From: Asterionellopsis glacialis
Taxonomy: Eukaryota > Bacillariophyta > Plagiogrammaphyceae > Rhaphoneidales > Asterionellopsidaceae
DNA length: 11,174 nucleotides
NCBI GenBank assembly: GCA_014885115.2
Contig: WKLE02002351.1
Coordinates: 82,552 to 93,725 of the forward strand
Reading direction: 5' to 3'
Made by a program: the position numbers and the translations under genes. Below the pieces are notes generated by a model that searched no databases, had not been told where the DNA came from, and worked only from the letters and a program-made list of their open reading frames with translations. Numbering within the stretch: position 1 is the first letter of the stretch; every line of letters begins with the position of its first letter. Below are positions 1 to 9,021 of the stretch, piece by piece.

Positions 1-99
1 TGCTAGATATTTTATCAAGTGTCGAAGAGCTTGATAATGTATCTTAGCAGGGTTGTTAGAGTACTGTGCAAGTTTAATGACCGCAGGCAATATATCTGG
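1..99 (-). pseudogene. pol: pol: end of RT / start of RNase H connection, cut by the window edge
   Basis: Past the TGA at 100-102 the same frame stays open to the edge and reads PDILPAVIKLAQYSNNP then HYQALRHLIKYL. This is the conserved copia block (PDI...A...L.....P...H..A..R.L.YL) that joins RT to RNase H. It shows that the TGA is an internal break and not the true end of the protein. Confidence 0.88.
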
Positions 100-1066
100 T
101 CAAGCAACTGTCATCGCATAGATTGCTTCACCAATCACCTGATGGTAGTTGAAGAATTGTTCTCGAAGTTCTTCCTGTTGTTTTAAAGTCACTGGGGATT
201 CTGCTATTTCGAGTTGTGCCAAGTACGTCGTGTCTTCCCTCATTGGGATCGGATTATGTTGTGTTATGGTTTCATGCCAACCATGATGATCAAGGACACA
301 AATGATGAATGATTTGCATGAAATCTTATTTAAATAACGTGTTTGTTGTACATTGATCCCGTTAAATTTCTCCACAATGCCTAGGTCATGTAAGGGGACA
401 CTAAGGTATGTGCCGCGCTTATTAATCACTTCACGTGCAATAGCTGGGTCTTTGCATGCTACAGCAAAGTTGTCAACTTGTCTGAGAAATAGTACCTTAT
501 GTCCTCTGATGGTGGCTGCATAAATGTTTTTCTCGTGTGTTGTGTTTCTAAAACCTTCCTGACGAAGAATTTTTGTAATGAATTTCTCCCAGAGTTGTGG
601 AGATTCTGGATGACCTTGTAATGCATGTAGGACGGGGAGTACATATCCATTTGGGATAGGTGGGCGTGCACATTTTTCTGTCCACCATTGATTAAATGAG
701 GCGTCTACTTTCATGCAGAATGTTTGTTTCGGTGGAGGGGCTTCTGCGAACGCATTGCCTGCGTCAGCTCCAAGAACCGTCATTCCATCTATGGCAGAGA
801 GTGCCCAGAATATGTGTGCACACGGTTGTTCAATGCAGGAGGCGTAAGTATGGGCAAGTGTAACCCCTTTGTCATATTTGTCACCACCATTGCATGTTGC
901 TCGGGCTTTGTGTGTTGTTCCATCCTTGAAGAGGTAAGTCCATACAAAGGGTAGAACTGTTACATTGTTGCCTTTTGGGCGTGGACATGGGTTTCCAAAC
1001 ATTTCCTGTTTCTCATATGCGTCCAGTTGTTTCCATTCAGCTTCTAACCATGTTTGCCAATCATCT
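100..1066 (-). pseudogene. pol: pol: reverse transcriptase, active-site mutant
   Basis: This RT would copy element RNA to cDNA. From the N-terminal side it shows EWKQLDAYEKQEMFG, a PFVWTYLFKDG block with KARATCNGG, GADAGNAFAEAPPPK with the first catalytic Asp at 763-765, then VLPVLHALQGHPESPQLWEKF, RQVDNFAVA at about 457-483, and GIVEKFNGI. The second catalytic motif should be VDD; here it is VDN, with Asn at 469-471, which should abolish polymerase activity. The frame then meets TGA at 100-102 inside TVA-stop-PDI, where copia elements have an arginine (RPDI), just before the RNase H region. The 712-codon stretch from 2238 to 100 is otherwise open. Confidence 0.93.
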
Positions 1067-1879
1067 CTCTTTTTCAATTTTCTTCTTGTAAATTTTACTG
1101 TTGCAAGTTCATCAGCAATAGCTTGATGTATAGTTGCTTCAGAAAGAGGAGGTGCTTTAGTCTTGTCAATCCATAGATCATGGTTGTTACCATGGCATAT
1201 AACGTGCATGTGGTGGGCCAACATATGTAACTGGTCAAAATGTAGCTGAGGAATGCCTTCATTGGTAAGTGGCTCTGTGATTTCTGGGTGTGCGATGGTA
1301 ATTGTGCATTGTTTCTTGTTATCTTGTTGGAGGTTGTCAATTTTGGTGGTAAGATCAGCTATTGTGTCTATATATTCACCATCGATGGCTCTAATTGTTC
1401 CATGCCAGTAATGACTCCTCCAGTTTTTAATGCGAGCTGCTGGAGTACCTGATTTACAGTTCTTTATAACTGGTTTTGCAGTAGGTGCTTGATGAAGTAA
1501 GTTGAAACCAAGTGTCGGGTGGGTGGCATGAATGTCCATGGTTTCTTTACTGGAAGGGCCATAAACATCTGTAGACATTTCTATATTTAGAATGTCTGGA
1601 TTACAATCAACCATGGTTGTATGCGGTAGATCCATTACTGTTAGAATCATTGGGGTTGTGTCATCCTCTGGTGGGTCCTGTATCTTTATGATATCCAAGA
1701 ACAGTGATGGATATTGACATGCCTGTATCTTTGCTGCCGATGCTGTAGGTTGATCTTGCGGAATGTCTTCAAAGGTGTGTGTGAATTCTATTTCCATGAT
1801 GCTCTGACATTGTCCGTGAAGATGTTTTTCTGGTTCATCAGCCCCAAGTGTAATAAGGCAGTCGAATTGTTTTGGTCGG
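1067..1879 (-). pseudogene. pol: pol: linker between integrase and reverse transcriptase
   Basis: About 270 codons stay open between the integrase C-terminus and the RT. The translation is rich in His, Gln, Thr and Pro with no recognised motif. Such a variable linker is normal in copia polyproteins. It has no stop codon, unlike the flanking domains. Confidence 0.65.
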
Positions 1880-2830
1880 GTGTGTTTTGGTGATCCGTAG
1901 TGTAATTCATCGGGTGTTGCATGATGAGCCGTCTTAACTTGGTTTGTGTGATGGTCCCAATAAAAAATGTTTTTATTGGTAGCCGTAAAAAGTAGGAAGC
2001 GACCAGTGTAGGAATGATCTGTCATTTTTGTGGGACAATAACCCGGTTTCTTACTTGTGACGAAAGAACCAAAGACTCTGAGGTGTGAAAGATCAGGTCG
2101 AATCCCTGTCCAGGCTCTGTATGGTGTCTTATTGATTTTTACATGATATGTTCGATTATAAAGATACACCGCATGGAGTAGACAATCAGACCAGAATTCT
2201 GCACCCATTTCTGCTGAAATTAGTATGCATCTTACCATGTCGGCAAGGTCCTATTGGGGCGTTCACCACAGCCATTTTGGTCTGAGGAGTCAGATCCTGT
2301 AGGTTTGACTAAGTAGCCATATTTCATCATGAGATCCTTGAATTCCTGACTATTGGCCAATTCACCACCTTGGTCTGTTCTCACGTACATCTGTTGATTA
2401 TCTTGGCGACTGTGAGTGTGGTAATGGGAGGTTTCTTAGTCTTCATTAAGAAAATCCAAGCCACTCTGGTATAGGTGTCAATAATCAAGAGATACGAATT
2501 GTATCCATTGTGACTGGTGATGATTAGTTTGTGTTCCTTTGTGGATGGGATATTCCCATATCGTGGTTTGTGTTTATTAGGCTGTAGAGATGCTGGACCT
2601 CACATAAAACCAAAGTCCATATGGAAACGTTCACCTGGATGTGTAGCCTGGTGGGTCTCTGGTTTACCATGGTCAGATTTCTTCAGTTTTCCTTGGGTAC
2701 ACCCATTGCAGTCAAAGAAAGGATGAAGATCACCAAGTTTAGGTATGCCTTTGACATGTTTAGCTGTTTGTTTCAGCTTGTGAATTCCAGGATGTGCAAG
2801 TCTCATATGCCTTAATTCAGTATCTAGTTG
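1880..2830 (-). pseudogene. pol: pol: HHCC pre-integrase domain and DDE integrase
   Basis: The pre-integrase zinc domain reads LRHMRLAHPGIHKLK then DCNGCTQGKLKK, with the cysteine codons at 2708-2710 and 2699-2701. The catalytic core follows: HMDFGFM (first Asp 2615-2617), VRTDQGGEL (second Asp 2373-2375) and NGCGERPNRT (Glu 2262-2264). Second Asp and Glu are 36 residues apart, right for a copia DDE integrase, so all three catalytic residues survive. The C-terminal part continues as AEFWSDCLLHAVYLYNRTYH and HLRVFGSFV up to about 1880. It would insert the element's cDNA into the host genome. Damage: a TGA at 2600-2602 in the FM-stop-GP position where relatives have Arg, one base lost near 2405-2418, and one near 2243 (TTGCC for an expected TTGGCC, judged by the frame of TLADMVRC). 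Confidence 0.9.
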
Positions 2831-4059
2831 TTTGGAGGTATTGCATTGTGTCTTAGTTGGTTTCGAATTCTTGGGTACCGGTGGTGTAACGCCGTACCAC
2901 TGTTGGGGTGGAAAATGCAGGGGACCTGCTGGCGGATCTGGTTTCTTTTTGGGATTCTGAATCCAGGATAAGATGGACTTGGGAGGTTTCTTAGGCCTGG
3001 GCAATTCAATCTGATCAGGAGGTGAGTACTCATCTTTTGCATTATCCCCGGTCGATTGTACAGTAACTTGAGTATCTGCAGGTGGGTGCAGCTCAGGTTG
3101 TGCCATCGACAAGGATGTTTTTATGTTGTGGGGTGGGCTTGGTGGTGCATCCGGTGGTAATTCATCAGGTGGATTTGGTGGTACATTGGGTGGGGATGCG
3201 TCTTGTGATGGTGGATCCGGTCTTGAATGACAGATGGGGTTTGTAGGAGGCGCATGTGTCCTCGCAACTAGAGGGTGATCTCGTAGTGCTGGTGGAATGT
3301 AGGTCCCTGCAGATGTAGCAAGGTGTACTGTTGGAGTTGGGTACAAAAGATTCTTGGTGGCCAGTTTCTCTTGTGCCAGTTGTGCCATTCTTACTTCATC
3401 TTGGCCTTTGTACATTCCTTTAGGCATATAGTTGAGGCCATCCTCATATGGGGGGTAGAACCGGTCACTATCTTCAATTAGACCTGTCATATCTAAGAGA
3501 ATAAGATTATCTGGTATATCAGATGCCTGAGGAGGAGCTGTGGAATTGACCGATTCTGGTGAAATAATTGGGGTTTCAATAGGAGATCCCAGTCCCGTAG
3601 CATGAGAAGCATCTGGAGTGATGTGTAGAATTGATGTATTCTCTTGTGGTGGAGCCATAAGGGTATTAACGATGGGGTCCTGGGTGAGAGTAAAATCATC
3701 ACCATCAAGGTCTAGCATGCGGTAGGGTTCGTGTGAGTGAAGCAACATAGGTTCTAGAGACGATGAGCTGACAGTCTGATGGATGCTGGGTTGTGTTAGT
3801 AACTCAGGTTCCAGGGTCGATGAGCTGGCACTCTGATTGATCCGTGGTTGTGAAGTTTGGTTACGATGCATCAGCGGGGTGTTGGCAGGAGTAGTCGTTG
3901 AAGCTCGGGTGACTGGCATCTTCAGGTAGTATAGTCCATTGTGTTGCATTAGTTGTTTAGAGGCAACAAGTTTGCCCTTGTCATCATAATATTCCAGTGA
4001 GCCTGATTCGTTGCTTGGTGTCCCTTGCATGACCCAACTGTGAAGACCCTCGGTTTGGA
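2831..4059 (-). pseudogene. pol: pol: long Pro/Ser/Thr-rich spacer between protease and integrase
   Basis: This open stretch of about 400 codons lies between the protease tail and the HHCC domain. It begins with HSWVMQGTP and HNGLYYLKMP, which are normal for the post-protease region of copia elements, and then runs into low-complexity sequence: Ser-rich repeats (SASSSTLEP, SVSSSSLEP types), acidic DLDGDDF and DMTGLIEDSD patches, and PPNPPDELPPDAPPSPP. No domain was recognised in the low-complexity part. It stays open for more than 1.2 kb in a decayed element, which suggests it was truly coding. Most copia elements have little or nothing here. Confidence 0.7.
3750..3852 (-). repeat. imperfect 57-bp tandem duplication inside pol spacer
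   Basis: A block beginning GGTTCTAGAGACGATGAGCT at 3750 recurs 57 bases later as GGTTCCAGGGTCGATGAGCT at 3807. The first 46 bases of each copy align with few mismatches, and the encoded minus-strand peptides both read xIxQxxSSSxLEPxLL. The period is 19 codons, so the duplication kept the frame. Confidence 0.75.
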
Positions 4060-4774
4060 CTACTTTTGGGTCAGGTGCTACAATTGTCCCCGATGATTTA
4101 TCACAATGGAGCATGGTATAGAACATGCTGGAGCCTTGATCAGTAGTAGTTGGAAAACTACCTATCCCTTCGCAGATACAAGGTACAGATGAGTTTACTG
4201 ATCCAACAGGATATGGTTCAATGCCCTGGAAGTTTCAAGGAAGGTGTGCAGAATCCATAAGACTACGGTTGGCACCAGGGTCCATTTGGGCATATCTTTG
4301 GTCATGATTGTTTATCTGATGTGCAAAGGGAGGTGTAGTCTCTATTGGCTGTTTAGATGGACTGAACACTGATTTAATGGATGGTGTAGTTGTGGTATCT
4401 AATGCATAGTCCTGAGGTTGAGTGAATTGATTCCCATCGTTCATGATAGTAGGTTGGATGATAGTGGGAATCAGATTTACCTGAACCATTTGCATACAGT
4501 TAGGATCCACTGCATCATGAAGAGATGGAGTATTGTCCTGGTGTGTGTGTGCTGTAGGTTGTGGTGGTGATTCCGGTGCAGAGATGACAGCTGCTTTGCC
4601 AGCTAAGCCATCCAATAACTCCAACAAGATAGAGGATTTATCTTGGGTAGGGAAGTAATACATCTTGTCGTGGTCATCGTCTGTGGTGTAGTAGTCTTGT
4701 TGTTCATCCTGGAGCCCTGTTGTTTTTAGGATGGGGTGTGACATGTTGCCAAGAAGGGCTTTTGCCACAGCTGC
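4060..4774 (-). pseudogene. pol: pol: aspartic protease region
   Basis: After a TGA at 4775-4777 the same frame continues through a Gln/Thr/Pro-rich stretch to YAQMDPGANRSLMDS, with the catalytic Asp codon at 4280-4282. The retroviral-type protease motif is D-[S/T/G]-G-A; here a proline sits between Asp and Gly, which may be a lineage variant or damage. A TGA at 4235-4237 interrupts the domain just after SAHLP. Reading past it in the same frame gives PYPVGSVNSS, CICEGIGSFP and SGTIVAPDP, which match the later protease strands and the stretch before the HHCC domain in copia elements. The enzyme would cut the Gag-Pol polyprotein. The TGA stands where an arginine or lysine would fit. Confidence 0.75.
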
Positions 4775-7564
4775 TCATGCACGGTTTTGTTCAGAGTGTT
4801 TCTTCTGGAAGTCCAAAGCCATTTGGTGAATCTTCTTATCATGTTCGCGATTAGCCTTCAGTGGTAGTGCTACTTTGCAGACAAAATCACAGTTGGATTC
4901 ATAGTGGCCATACATGCCACAATAACTACATTGTACGTTTGCCCGAGGTTGAGGGTTGTATTGACGACGACATTGGTATGCCTTCTTTTCATCATCCATA
5001 CCTTCCATGCTGTTGACTTGTGCTCCTGGTGGAAGTTTTGTGTATGCCATCTGGTCCCGGCCTTGTGTGGGTGTTGGATGAATTTTAAGGCATCAGTGCC
5101 CACCTCTCCATTGGCCTGGGCCAGTTGGGATACCTTGAATCCAATATTACCTAATTGATACTCAGATGGTAGAGGTGTGTGGGTAGGATAGGCTTGTAGA
5201 TCCTTCTGTAGATTAAAAACTGCTGTGGTAAATCAGGAGTCCTGTTGAAGTGCATTTAAATATGCCGCAACCTTCTCTTGGTTGCTATAATGATGGTGGC
5301 GTTTTGCTTGGAGGTCATAATAACTTAGGAGTAATATTTCATAGGAGTAGATAGTCTGTTGACTCACATCAAATGCTGGTTTGTTGTTGGTGGATGCTTG
5401 TTTAGTGGCACTGTTTTGTAAAGATGGGATGGATTCATATAATAGAATCTGTAATGTGCCATATCCATCTTCTTGTACAGTTTTGGAGAAAGCCATATTC
5501 TGTATAACCGGGTCACCAAACAGTTTTGGTTGTTTGTTCCACTTCACCAAGAGAAGACGTGAGTAATGTTGACATTGGTCTGGGGTTAGGTGGTGTGGCA
5601 CTATCAAATTATCAAGAGGAGTTAGTTCCAATAAGGCACGAAGGGGAATCTGAAACATTTGGCAAGAGGTATGAATCACACGATAGAATTGTTGCATGGG
5701 TTCTTCTGCTAAAGTATCCAAGGACGTTTCAATTCGGTGGTGGTAAAGAAACATCTTTTCAGTTTGAGATGAGTGCAATGTATTGTTATGTGTAGGTGAT
5801 GTGTATGGGTTGATCGGGTATTTATTCATAAATACTGGTGGTGGAGGGATACCCTGGTGATCATCGGTGTGTGACGTGTGAGTAGGAGTAGGAGGGACTG
5901 CAGCAGGTGGTGAAGCCTGTGGTACCAACGGTTGGGATGGAGTGGAATGGTAGGGCGGGACCAGGGCTGATGTTTCTGGAGACTGATGGTGCTCACCCTG
6001 TGCCATTGGATGAGGGCTGTTTTTGCAGGCTAAAAGTGTTAAAAATCTTTGATGTGATCTTGAATCTCCTCAATATAGACATCCGCCGCGTCATCCATAT
6101 CACCTTTCATGGCTTTCAGTTTACGCTTGAGGGAGTCTTCAGCATCGGCAATATCTTTATCGAATAGAACTTTGCAAGAGTCAATTTGTGTAATAGCTTG
6201 TAGACACTGAGTTTCAATCCAGGTAGCAAAAGACTTGTTCGATAAAGGGCCAAATTGATCATAGAGGACTGTGACCTTACAAGCAATACCACTAATCTTC
6301 TCAGGATTGTAGTTATCAGCAAAGGTAGTGAGACGGTCATGTATTTTAGTCATATCTGCTTCCAAAGTGGTTTGGATATGATCAATTTGTTTCTTACAAA
6401 TACATTCCAAGCGTTCAATAACAGTAACTTTTTTTTGACCGTGTCCAAAACATCACTCTTAAAGTCTTTGACCATTTGTAATACAGTATGATATTCATTC
6501 TGAATGTGACTGAGCTGACAATGGAGACCATCGATGGTTTCACGTTGGATATCTTGAGTGGCATGAAGGTCGTATACTTCTTGTTGTAGAGTATCTTCGA
6601 TCTGTTGTTGGGTGCTCGCATATTTCTGGTGATCATTCTTATGCTCAAGCATTGTCTGATGCATCTCAGTAAATTGGCGTTGAAAGTGTGCGTATTGTGT
6701 CTGGAGTTGGTGGATAACTGAATCGTCATTTGGTGCCACTGGTTTCAAGTGATCTGAGTTAAGAGATGAGCAGTGAGCAGCTGGTTTTGAGTCTGCTATA
6801 GTGTGTTCTGTCTCAGAGACACCAGTCACATGGGATTGTTCATCGTCTGCTTCTTGAGAGGAATTGTCAACGTTGTCATCATGATCATCTTCTGCATCAT
6901 CATCCACTTCAGCTTCCAAGTCCGGTACGTTTGGGGGAGAAGCTATGTTGTGACCAAAAGCACAAAGTTTGTAATGATTCTTCTGCAAGATCTCAGCAAA
7001 CATTTTATTGTTATTGGTAGGATCACAAAATTTGTGTTTAGCGAGCTTAGCGGAATGTTTGTGCCCGGAGGTAACTTCTTGCCAGCCATTCGATTCGTCC
7101 GACTGTGATAGATTATGGTGTTGTCCAGAATCAAGTGGGACCGGGTCTGGAGGTGCACCAGGAGACGTTTCAGAGAGGTCCGCCTCTTGTACAGAGGGAG
7201 CCGGGGATGAATCAGGCGGTAATTTCCATACCTTCTTCATGTTCTTATTGATGTATACCATTTTCCAAATGTTGTAGATATTGCCGTCTCCACGTTCAAC
7301 TCCAGCAATCTTGAGTTCTTTTACGGTTTGAAGCATCTCTTTGACATATTGTTATGGGTGTTTTCTCCATCGGGGTATCTTTTTGTTAAGAAGGGTTTCC
7401 CATATTGTCTTACGACGGGTGGCGAATTTTCCTGTAGACTCATGTTTAACGGTATATTGTTCAATATGATGGGCTAATAGAGGTTTTGGGACATTCTTTC
7501 TTGAGTACTCGTACCACTCTTGTGTCTCTTTGAGATTCGGATGTTCTGAAGAGGGATCCGACAT
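4775..7564 (-). pseudogene. gag: gag (capsid/nucleocapsid) region, broken
   Basis: This would encode the particle-forming Gag protein. It starts at an ATG at 7562-7564 (MSDPSSEHPNLKETQEW), the first ATG after the candidate primer site. Going down the strand there is a basic N-terminal segment, a TAA at 7352-7354, a Pro/Ser stretch, a very acidic block (roughly 6930-6830, many Asp/Glu), a long Gln/His-rich predicted coiled coil (about 6740-6060), a proline-rich linker (about 5990-5820), an alpha-helical capsid-like part (about 5780-5240) and a CCHC knuckle at 4889-4930. One-base losses at 6429-6436 (an A8 run), 6041-6045 (T5) and 5056-5058 (G3) and a TGA at 5233-5235 split it; each reading resumes in the frame expected if one base is put back. 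A TGA at 4775-4777 then separates it from the protease. If all this was one Gag it was about 930 residues, well above the few hundred usual for copia elements. Confidence 0.82.
4889..4930 (-). other. CCHC zinc knuckle of Gag nucleocapsid
   Basis: The translation CSYCGMYGHYESNC fits CX2CX4HX4C exactly, with all four zinc ligands kept. This is the retroviral/retrotransposon nucleocapsid knuckle that binds the packaged RNA. It is flanked by basic residues (RRQYNPQPRAN before it). It fixes the frame of the element and the end of Gag. Confidence 0.95.
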
Positions 7565-7594
7565 GGTAAAAGTGTCAAACTACTGGTAGTTGTT

Positions 7595-7607
7595 CCGATA
7601 GTAACCA
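7595..7607 (-). other. candidate primer binding site
   Basis: One base after the CA end of the proposed LTR the minus strand reads TGGTTACTATCGG. A primer binding site begins with TGG, the complement of the CCA tail of a tRNA, so the position is right. The sequence is not the initiator-methionine type (TGGTATCAGAG-like) usual in copia elements. It may be mutated, or it may pair with another tRNA or an internal tRNA region. Confidence 0.35.
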
Positions 7608-7608
7608 A

Positions 7609-8054
7609 TGGATGAGCGTTATTCAATACGTGAAAAACGTTTCAAGCATTGAGCTCTGGTTGACGAGCGTACATAGAGTTTGGTACAAATTCTACAGACG
7701 CAGAAAATTTTTCAGTATCCAAGATCGGCCTGCTCCCAGAGCTTCCAATTCAGACAATGACGGGGAAAAAGTCTGTGTCTAAGATGGCCCTTCCTGTCTA
7801 TGTTGACTCAAACTTTCGACCCTGTGACTTGTTACCTTCCCAGAAGGGCAAGCCATGTTGGTAGTGTTTTGGGGGGGGTTGGAGGAAGCAATAAAGGCAC
7901 TTATAACCTGTGAGACTCCTATAATCTACTGTGTATATTCTAGAAGTGATGTTATCGCTACACTAGTCGTCGGTCTGGCCTTCCTCCCTCACTTACAGTA
8001 CGAGCTCCAACTAGAGCCAACTATGCCCTCACCCTTCTCGTGCATTTCACCACA
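7609..8054 (-). repeat. candidate 5' long terminal repeat
   Basis: Read on the minus strand this 446-bp stretch starts TGTGGTGAAATG and ends CGCTCATCCA, so it has the TG...CA ends expected of an LTR. It stops one base before a TGG that could begin the primer binding site, and the gag start follows about 45 bases further on. It contains a TATA-like box and no reading frame of note. A GTAAT stretch directly outside (8055-8059) could be one copy of a target-site duplication. The partner LTR is outside the window, so the limits rest on end dinucleotides and position only; the outer end is the less certain one. Confidence 0.5.
7900..7906 (-). promoter_or_regulatory. TATA-like box in the LTR
   Basis: On the minus strand the sequence reads TTATAAG, about 150 bases after the proposed LTR start and about 340 bases before the gag ATG. 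A TATA element in this position would mark the U3/R promoter of the retrotransposon. Support is the motif and its place only. Confidence 0.35.
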
Positions 8055-8580
8055 GTAATTTTTTACGCGAGAAACTCCACACAAAAGTGAGTTCATGACC
8101 TATTTTCAAATGTCAAAGAGACAGTATTCTATGGTGGAAAAATCAGGAAATTCAAGCTGATCAACCAAATGGCACTGCTGCCATGGCCAAAACATAACAA
8201 TCTGCCTTAGAATACATCGCTTATTGTTGTTTTAGAAGGGACGGATACAATTATGATCCGCCAGACTACCAAAGATCAACAGAATTGCAGATTTAACCCT
8301 TTGCAAGAGTGTTGGGCGAGATAGAACATAACATCATGTAGCAACACTAGGGGAATGTTCCAGTTCAATGATAATCAACAATCAACCAATTACATATAAA
8401 AAGTCACACTAAATACATCCCACCAGTGACTTATTGTCTTAAAAGATTGTTGTCTTATGAACGTAAAGAAAATTGTTGTCTTAGGAAAGAATGAGCCGGC
8501 GGCTGGGGGCGGTGAAGTGAACGTCATTGTTACCACAGTAGAGGACGGCAACTTTCCAAAAAAAATTTGCACGTGATCCA

Positions 8581-8612
8581 GTCAAGACCTGTCAAGACCT
8601 AGGGGGGGGGGG
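8581..8612 (+). repeat. tandem decamer pair and G11 run
   Basis: GTCAAGACCT occurs twice back to back at 8581-8600, followed by an A and a run of eleven G. Words of the same family (GGTAGGACCT, AGGTAAGACCT, and AGGTCTT in reverse) recur between 8640 and 8900. Confidence 0.8.
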
Positions 8613-8911
8613 TTCAGAGTCTGCTCTAGTCAGAGCTTGTACGGTAGGACCTTTGTTGAATGTTGAATGAATCCATCATTTTTTTCATTGAACTCTTGCA
8701 CACACCCGTGTGAAGTCGCTTTTCTCATTCCCTGGTGGGACCAAAATTCTTGCCTACTTAGCAGTAGGTCTTTCCTGATACTCTAGTACCAGGTAGGACC
8801 AGGTAAGACCTGAACTTACACATGGGTACACAGGAGCAGAAATGAGGAAGCAACAGGTGGCAGGCGCCAGCTGGACGAGCATCTGTCAAGAGCAGACCTG
8901 AGGCATTAGAC

Positions 8912-9021
8912 CCATTCTTTTTTACCAAAAGGACATATAATGGGTCGCAGTAATGGTCAAGGTAATGGTCTGTCAGTCTGTTTTTCATTACTGCAATTGG
9001 ATTGACTGAAAAAAAGAATGG
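8912..9021. repeat. nested inverted repeat, 110 bp
   Basis: The outer arms CCATTCTTTTTT (8912-8923) and AAAAAAGAATGG (9010-9021) are perfect 12-base inverted copies. Inside them GCAGTAATG (8947-8955) and CATTACTGC (8986-8994) are perfect 9-base inverted copies. The order allows one long hairpin with an internal loop. It could be a small hairpin transposon (MITE/foldback) remnant. No target-site duplication is obvious. Confidence 0.6.

Larger units (their letters stand above)
1..8054 (-). mobile_element. Ty1/copia-type LTR retrotransposon, degenerate, truncated by the window edge
   Basis: The minus strand carries, in order, gag with a zinc knuckle, protease, HHCC domain, DDE integrase and reverse transcriptase. 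Integrase before RT is the diagnostic order of the Ty1/copia (Pseudoviridae) group rather than Ty3/gypsy. RT and integrase motifs resemble diatom copia elements (recalled, not searched). The element lacks its RNase H end and 3' LTR only because the window stops. It cannot make its proteins as written: in-frame stops lie at 7352-7354, 5233-5235, 4775-4777, 4235-4237, 2600-2602 and 100-102, and single-base losses near 6429-6436, 6041-6045, 5056-5058, 2405-2418 and 2243 break the frame. The frame offsets between successive segments fit exactly this set of one-base losses. The right boundary at 8054 is an inference from TG/CA ends. Confidence 0.93.

Noticed and set aside
100..5235. Reassigned TGA codon (sense) as an explanation of the repeated TGA stops
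   Set aside because: At 100-102 the family needs arginine, which no known TGA reassignment supplies, and single-base frameshifts plus the VDN change show real decay.
724..6410. Many short frames on the strand opposite or out of phase with gag and pol
   Set aside because: They overlap the recognised gag-pol coding sequence and show no motif of their own.
7578..7591. Inverted repeat AACTAC-TG-GTAGTT in the leader just before the gag ATG
   Set aside because: Six-base arms with a two-base loop are too short to support a function.
7855..8058. Plus-strand reading frame of 67 codons next to the retrotransposon
   Set aside because: It lies inside the proposed LTR, starts in a G8 region and shows no motif; it is best explained as chance.
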